Part shown: piece by piece, positions 58,436 through 64,000 of the stretch | Position numbering within the stretch: position 1 is the first letter of the stretch | Layout: each line of letters begins with the position of its first letter | From: Neopestalotiopsis rosae | Taxonomy: Eukaryota > Ascomycota > Sordariomycetes > Amphisphaeriales > Sporocadaceae | Assembly: GCA_023078685.1 (NCBI GenBank) | Contig: JALGAS010000011.1 | Span: forward strand, 744,001 to 808,000 | Direction of reading: 5' to 3' | Length of the DNA stretch: 64,000 nucleotides | Position numbers and translations under genes: made by a program | Notes under the pieces: generated by a model | The model's input: only the letters and a program-made list of their open reading frames with translations | Database searches by the model: none | Told to the model about the DNA's origin: nothing

Positions 58436-60323
58436 AAGCAAGTACGACATATCCTCGTGCGTCGCAGTAGCTTACTTCTGCCTTTCCTGCGTGCTCAGCT
58501 AGATGGGGGTAGCAAATGGCGTCTTTTCCCATTCGTAGTGGGAATACTCCTTGAGATGTTTTGTTTTCAAGGTGTTCGTCGCATCCCGGGTCGATGCATC
58601 CTACCCACGCGATCTGGTGGTGCTGAGGGTGCTTGATGCTGAGTCGGGGGTCGTCTCCAAATTTGGCTCCCGGGGTTCTCTGCTCCCATGGGGTGTCGGT
58701 GGTTTTCTGGAGGATTTCTGCTAGTTGTTGCCCCGTGCCGTACATCTCCACGGCAGAGAGAGTAAACTGGGCATTGGTGTCGATTCGTCGGGTTTGTCTG
58801 AATTCCCGTTCGAGTTCATCCCTAGTGGAGGTTTCTAGTTTCGTGATGAGTTCCCTTCTTCCCTTGTAGTCGGTGTCCATGGGTTCGTAGGTATCCTCCT
58901 CATCGCTGCTAGTGTCGTCCACAGATGGGGTCGTTTGTTGCTGTCGAAGCTGTTGTTCTGCTTCTCTGACTTGGTGGTAGCCTTCGTTCTCTGAAGCGCT
59001 GCCGATAGTGTCGCTATCGCTGTCTACCAGTTGTCCTTCTGATCCGATGTGGACATTCCTTCCCAGGCGCGTCGCGGCGGCTAGGGTTCTTGGTTGCTTG
59101 GGGTACCATCCACTGTCTCGCTTGCTGGATTTATGCGTTCGACATTCGTCGTCGTAGCACGCCGTCCAGGAGAGAGAGTCGTGGGGTACTTCTTCTCGCT
59201 TGGTGCTGTAGATCTGCTTCTTGCCCTCTGGCACTGGTTTAAATCCCAGTTTCTTTGGTTGGTTGCACTCGCTCGCGTAGTGTCCCATTTTCCCGCAGTT
59301 GTAGCACTTGACCTTGGATTTGTCCTTTCGCTGGGTAGCGTCAAGGTCCATGGGTCCGCTGTGTTGTCCGTATGACGTCTTGTTCTTCCAGTCGCGGTTT
59401 CGGTTGTTATATCCGTTTTGTCGGGGTCTTCCCATGTTGGCGGTGGTACGGCTCTGGTATTTCGGGGTTTGTTTCTTTTCAGACCGTCGAGCGTATAGTT
59501 GGTTGTCAATGCGTACCACAAGTTCCGCGTACTGGGTGAAGTCGGTAGGTAGGTACAAGATCCTACTGATCTCATCCTTGACTTCTTCCTTGAGACCTTG
59601 ATAGTATAGCATGATGCGTGTGTCGTCGGTGCAGTCCATGCGAGCGGTGATCCGCTTGAATTCTGCAGTGTATACTGACGCGGATGCTTTCTGCTTGAGG
59701 TTCTCAAGTTCTCGTTCGGCTTGTCTCTTCTCGTCAGGATCTTGGAATAGTGATTTGAGTGCTTCTTCGAATCCGGCATAGGTTCCGAAGATCTTCTGTG
59801 TCTCTGCCTTGCACTGGCTCAACATCCATCCATGTTCGCTTGCTTCAGAGAGGTATGGTTCGAACCACGCGAGGGCGCGTCCTTTCAAGAAGGATGCTGC
59901 GTGAACGATCCTCTGAAGGTCATTCTGGAAGCTTCCCATGTGGAAGGAGTGATAGGCGCGGACTTGGGCAAGGTATCCTTTGAGCCCTCCAGGCGTTCCA
60001 TCATAAGGTGCGGGAGTGTTGAACTTGAGCCCATCAGTCTTCTGGATTGGCGTGGTGATGATGTTGGCTGCTCCTCGCATAGCGGTGTTGGAATCCTGGA
60101 GTTCCTGAATGAGTTTGGCCTTGCGATCCTCCTCTCGCTGGAGTCGCTTGATTTCCCGAAGAATGCTTTCGTACTGTTCCTTGGAGACTTCGAAGTCGTC
60201 GTCTCCATCGGAGTCAATACTCATAGCTTGAGTGGGGGATTCTTGGGGTGTCTGTTCCTGAGTGGCCTTTGTTGTCTCCTTTCCTTTCTTGCTACTGCCG
60301 CTGTCCTTGCTGACGGTAGACAT
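58314..60323 (-). CDS. Gypsy gag with CCHC zinc knuckle
   Basis: An intact frame of 669 codons from ATG 60323. It has an acidic N-terminus, a coiled part (LREIKRLQREEDRKAK), a retrotransposon gag domain (about residues 100-270: YDGTPGGLKGYLAQVRAY, ALAWFEPYL), and the zinc knuckle CYNCGKMGHYASEC at about 340-353. Behind it are two W-x2-C-x4-C-x2-H motifs (WTACYDDECRTH at about 386-397, WVGCIDPGCDEH at about 575-586). The last 25 or so residues, after HPRPPQCS, are probably read in the wrong frame because of a one-base change at 58396-58400. Gag packs the RNA; the C-C-H motifs may also bind metal. Confidence 0.92.
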   Translation of the reverse strand: MSTVSKDSGSSKKGKETTKATQEQTPQESPTQAMSIDSDGDDDFEVSKEQYESILREIKRLQREEDRKAKLIQELQDSNTAMRGAANIITTPIQKTDGLKFNTPAPYDGTPGGLKGYLAQVRAYHSFHMGSFQNDLQRIVHAASFLKGRALAWFEPYLSEASEHGWMLSQCKAETQKIFGTYAGFEEALKSLFQDPDEKRQAERELENLKQKASASVYTAEFKRITARMDCTDDTRIMLYYQGLKEEVKDEISRILYLPTDFTQYAELVVRIDNQLYARRSEKKQTPKYQSRTTANMGRPRQNGYNNRNRDWKNKTSYGQHSGPMDLDATQRKDKSKVKCYNCGKMGHYASECNQPKKLGFKPVPEGKKQIYSTKREEVPHDSLSWTACYDDECRTHKSSKRDSGWYPKQPRTLAAATRLGRNVHIGSEGQLVDSDSDTIGSASENEGYHQVREAEQQLRQQQTTPSVDDTSSDEEDTYEPMDTDYKGRRELITKLETSTRDELEREFRQTRRIDTNAQFTLSAVEMYGTGQQLAEILQKTTDTPWEQRTPGAKFGDDPRLSIKHPQHHQIAWVGCIDPGCDEHLENKTSQGVFPLRMGKDAICYPHLAEHAGKAEVSYCDARGYVVLALHPRPPQCSINEKNHGGHAHRMTAYAICKTKQKHGNASET

Positions 60324-60370
60324 TCTGCCGATATTGCTCAGTTAGTTTCTGGGGGAACGTACCTGAACAA

Positions 60371-60382
60371 GAGTGATCAAAA
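60371..60382 (-). other. Gypsy primer-binding region, possible self-priming
   Basis: Minus-strand sequence next to the 5' LTR is TTTTGATCACTC. Its TTGATCACT is complementary to AGTGATCAA within the LTR (60579-60587), as in Tf1-type elements whose RNA 5' end folds back as primer. It does not match a tRNA end that I know. Confidence 0.45.
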
Positions 60383-60894
60383 TGTAACGACTATACTACG
60401 GGTTTCTAGAATAAACCTGAGTATAAGAGGTGTTGGGGGTTTATGCTAACAGGGAACGCTAGCCAAGATACTGAACTGAGCAATGAGTAACTGAAGATGG
60501 TGGTCCTGAAATGATTCACAAGTGTAGTCGTCAAAGCGTATTGAATGCTTCACCTATGGGTAAGATAGATGCTTAGATTGATCACTGAGGTAATGACTGT
60601 CTATGTAACCGTAGGAAATCCCTCCCTAATATATCCATTCATTCCCTCACTGATGTTTGCTTGGATCATACCAACAAGTATGATCCCCTTTGTTCTTGGA
60701 TCTTATGGATCACAATGATCCTTGTGATCCATGCCAATGGATCATTGCCAAGGCCATGATCCTGTCAACACTTGTTGACAGCTGGCGGGGGTGGCTGGGT
60801 CTTTTGGCCAGGGCCGTGGTCACTGCCCCGCAGCATACCTTCTTAAGCGCCAACACAGTTGTTTGTCCTTCTGCAAGGGTGCATGTTCGTAACA
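60383..60894 (-). repeat. Gypsy 5' LTR (right copy)
   Basis: 512 bp, otherwise identical to the left copy as far as I compared, except for one missing T. A TATA-like TATATTA on the minus strand is at about 60627-60634. Confidence 0.95.
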
Positions 60895-61345
60895 CTTAGC
60901 TATATTTATATACGGAAAACTATAGCTTATAAATTAATTTATAAATAAATATTAATAATGCTAAATTATAAAATATTATATAATACGCCGGATTAGATTA
61001 TAATTATAAAATTAATAAATATCGGGTATATATTAATTAATTAAATTTCACGGCTTTATTATATATAAACGAATTTAATATAATTTTTATTCCGCAGCGT
61101 TTATTTACGGTTTTATAATAGCTTAGCTATATTTATATATATATACGGAAAATTATAATTTATAAACCAATTTAAAAAAAATACTAATTTAATATTGCCA
61201 AGCTGCAGAATATTATACAACGCGCCGGGCTAAATTATTAAAATAAATAAATATCGGGTATACGTTAACTAATTAAATCTTACGGCTTTATTATATATAA
61301 ACGATTTTAATATAATTTTTATTCCGTAGCCTTTATAATAATATA

Positions 61346-64000
61346 CTTAATGTAAATACTAGGAACCAAGCGGGAAAAAGATATTACCGCACTAATAAAA
61401 AATATATCGAAATATAATAATCTCTAGCAAATAAAGGCAGCTATATAGCGTATATATCTTAGGCTGCCCCTAAGCATAAACAATCGATATCCAAATAACT
61501 TATTAGGCCTTTAACCTTTATAGCATTTAGATATCTATATTTCTCGTTTTTAATCCACTTTATAATTTCTTAAATCCGTTTTACCTAAGGCTTTCGTTCT
61601 ATTTATTTTTATCGGATTTATAATATTTAGATTTTTGCAACCTTATTAATTTTTAAACTCGATATAATTAATTATAATTTTTTACCTTAATTTATTATTA
61701 ATTATAATTTATTCTGCCGGTTTTATTTATCTCGATTTAATTATTTAATTATTAATATTTGCTTAATAAATTAAAAGCCTTTATTATTATAAATATTAAT
61801 ATTTAGCTATTATAATTAATAAGCTTAAATTTTTTCGATTTAGCATTTTTTATATATACCTAATTAATATTTATAAATTTATCGTGCCTAACGATTTTAA
61901 CCTTAATTTTATTATTTAATTAAATTATCGAGGTAATCGACGGCTCCTAGATTCTTTTTTTATTATTTAATTCTTTAATTCGTAATTCGGTAAATTAAAT
62001 TTATTATACCTTTTAATCTTTATTTTAGTTTTATTATTTAATTAAATTATTAAGGCAATTAAAAACTCTTACGATTTATATTTTTTATATTTAACCTAAA
62101 TTATTTCCTCGGTAAATCGGCAATCCCTTTATTTCTCAAATCCAATTTAATTAAAATTAAGCTATCTAAGGTTTCTCTAGCTAGGTCTCTCTAGCTAGGT
62201 CTCTCTAGCCAGGTTTTTTTAGGCTTATTTAAAATATAAGTCTTATTATTTACGTTTTTAATAAATCCAATATTCCACGGTTTTAAATTCGACTAATTAA
62301 AGCAAAATTATTAAAACCGAATCTCCCGGCTTATTATCCTTTAAAAATAATTTTATTACTTATTTTAATAAATTTAAGTTTTTATTAATTTCGAGCCGCT
62401 TCGGCGTTTTTTATACCCGTCCTAAACTCTTAAGCACGGTATAAATAAACTAATTTTATTTAATATTTTTATTTATTTTTATATTATATTTTTACTAAAT
62501 TTTTACGTTCGTTTGCTAATATTTCTCCTTTATAGCTATATTCTCTTAATAAAACGAAATTTACGCCGGCGAGCCTAACCCTAGCTAAATCGATGCGAGC
62601 GTCTAATCCGATAATTACGTCGAAAAGGCCGATTAGCTAAATCCAGATTATATCGACGATAATAATTAATCCGAGGACGAGCTCGAGGACGAGCTCGCCG
62701 GCGCTCCCGAAGCGCTCGAAATAATCGAATTTATAAAAAAGGTTTTCCTTAACTCTAATTAATTCCTAAAATACGACTTTTAAAAACGACCGCTGCCTCG
62801 CTTACTATTAATAAGCCCGCAAAAAATCCGAAAAAACGATATTTATAAATATTATATGCTTTTAAGCATAAAAAATAATATTATAAAATAAATAAAATCG
62901 CCCGTTTAAAACCTCGTTTTACGGGACCGGAATTATTATAAATTCGCGCCCGGCAGCTAGCAATACGCTAATTTCGCCGAAACGATATATATACGCGTTC
63001 GTAGCTTTTTAACTTTAATAAAAAATAATAATAGCGTAAAAAAAGGCTTTAGCTTTTATTACGAATATATTAATTTATAATATATTATAAAAAGAATTCG
63101 TAAGCCTTTATTTCTTTTTATTAAAGCGCAAAATGCCTTTAAATAAATTTTTTTAAATAATAAAAAAAGGAGAGTTATATATTATTCTTTATTTACGGGC
63201 TTTAGCGACCGGGAGAACCTCCGGATCGTTTTTTAGGGCGTAAACTAGCTTTATAGGCATTATTTAATTGCCGTTATATTTTTCGTCGGACGCATTTTAT
63301 AGGCTACGACCGATTCTAATAATATTATTTAATAAAAAAAAAAGTTATAATTTTGCTTTAATATTTTAATTAATATTAAAACGATTAGCGCTATTATTAG
63401 CAATATATTTCGTTATAATTTTTAATATTAACGTTAAATAAACCTTTCGCCGGCAAAAGCCGAAGCCGTTTTTAAAACGCTTCGAACGGCAGATAAATCG
63501 CCGTATATTAACGATTTTATATCTTTTTTTTCTAACGAATAGCTATTTCGATCCCGGAATTTTAGAAAGGTTTACGAAATACCTATTCCTCCTTTAGCTT
63601 CGGAATACGCGTAATTATATAATTAATATCGGCAAATTTCCAAATATTATAAGCTTACGCTTAACGAATTCTATTAATTATATTATATTAAAGATCCCGA
63701 ATACGCCGAAAAATTCGTTTTTTTCCCGTTTTATTATTTTTCGAAACCCGAGGCTATAAAATAACGCTAAAATTAAGCTTTTTACGCGGCCTTTTTCCGC
63801 TATAAGCTTTATAAAATAATAAAATATTACGGAAAAGCCTCGGCTAAATAGGGCTACCTTTCGAAAAAAACCTAGGAATTTTTATTCCTCGCGTATATTT
63901 ATCTCTAATACGGTATAATTTAGCGAGCTAAAAATAAAATCGCATTTTTCGCCGGCGCGGATAATAGCTATATAAAATAGCTAATTTTAGATTCGTTCGG
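61346..64000. other. RIP-mutated AT-rich DNA, right block
   Basis: AT-rich DNA with the same poverty of CpA and TpG. A short part at about 61350-61520 keeps more CpA than the remainder and may be a later small insertion. Three direct repeats of CTCTCTAGCTAGGT type lie at about 62173-62212. A fossil frame is given separately. Confidence 0.65.
62690..63330 (+). pseudogene. RIP fossil of a coding stretch, unrecognised
   Basis: A frame of about 210 codons broken only by TAA and TAG. Readable: DELAGAPEALEIIEFIKKVF, RPLPRLLLISPQKIRKNDI, NLVLRDRNYYKFAPGS, YANFAETIYIRVRSFLTLI, IKRIRKPLFLFIKAQNAF, YYSLFTGFSDRENLRIVF. I do not recognise the family. It probably runs on beyond this stretch in another frame. 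Confidence 0.4.

Larger units (their letters stand above)
53205..60899 (-). mobile_element. Ty3/Gypsy chromodomain LTR retrotransposon with an antisense gene
   Basis: An element of 7,685 bp (53210-60894) read on the minus strand, flanked by the 5-bp duplication CTTAG (53205-53209 and 60895-60899). The LTRs (513 and 512 bp) differ by one T, so the insertion is very recent. Internal order in element direction: gag with zinc knuckle, further gag/pol frames, protease, reverse transcriptase, RNase H, integrase, chromodomain, then an opposite-strand gene before the 3' LTR. CpA and TpG are normal throughout, so no RIP is visible although the surroundings are saturated. Confidence 0.96.
52985..61345. 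repeat. Old tandem array, units of about 220-235 bp, split by the Gypsy element
   Basis: Three diverged copies lie at about 52985-53209, 60895-61128 and 61125-61345. Each has an ACGGAAAATT-like part, then AATATCGGGTATA, TTAATTAATTAAATTT, GGCTTTATTATATATAAACGA and an ending TTTATAATAGCTTAG. The Gypsy insertion lies exactly where the first copy meets the second. Confidence 0.75.

Noticed and set aside
1..64000. CRISPR arrays, bacterial operons or ribosome-binding sites
   Set aside because: Genes have spliceosomal introns and eukaryotic families; the tandem repeats have no spacer structure.

Overview
The window is nuclear DNA of a filamentous ascomycete. Genes carry short GT-AG introns (47 to 315 nt), promoters are pyrimidine-rich, and ER, mitochondrial and secreted-enzyme genes of fungal type are present. 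The second half bears strong marks of repeat-induced point mutation (RIP). A Sordariomycete, probably of the order Hypocreales, is my best guess; the sequence does not fix the species.

Bases 1 to about 28,440 are an ordinary GC-balanced gene region. In order it holds: an ENA-type P-type ATPase (minus strand, cut by the left edge), a YtcJ-like amidohydrolase (minus), a UlaG-like metallo-beta-lactamase-fold protein (plus), a TMEM135-like membrane protein (plus), a SprT-like zinc metalloprotease candidate (plus), a small basic unknown protein (minus), a secreted GH30 glycosidase (plus), a BTB/POZ protein (minus), the tail-anchored E2 enzyme UBC6 (minus), the mitochondrial sorting protein SAM50 (plus), and the 5' part of an MFS transporter (plus). 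The transporter loses recognisable sequence at about 28,440.

From about 28,450 to the right edge the DNA is AT-rich, and CpA and TpG are rare while CpG and TpA are frequent, which is the product of heavy RIP. Surviving CpA/TpG sits mostly in GCA/TGC. Within it lie long frames interrupted almost only by TAA and TAG; these look like fossil genes of old repeats. They include a Ty1/Copia reverse transcriptase relic near 42 kb and several proteins I do not recognise.

Two much fresher LTR retrotransposons are inserted into this mutated DNA. A Ty1/Copia element (31,157-36,916, minus strand, 470-bp LTRs, duplication ATTAA) has light RIP-like damage, including two in-frame stops near its C-terminus. 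A Ty3/Gypsy chromodomain element (53,210-60,894, minus strand, LTRs of 513 and 512 bp differing by one base, duplication CTTAG) has essentially none and lies inside an older tandem array. The Gypsy element carries an extra gene on the opposite strand, tail to tail with pol, whose six cysteines fit the Zn(II)2Cys6 fungal transcription-factor consensus and are followed by a predicted coiled coil. I consider this the most interesting object in the window. The element also has a canonical G_GGA_AAC frameshift site ahead of its protease.

The history I infer is heavy RIP of old repeats, then Copia insertion with slight RIP, then Gypsy insertion with no visible RIP.
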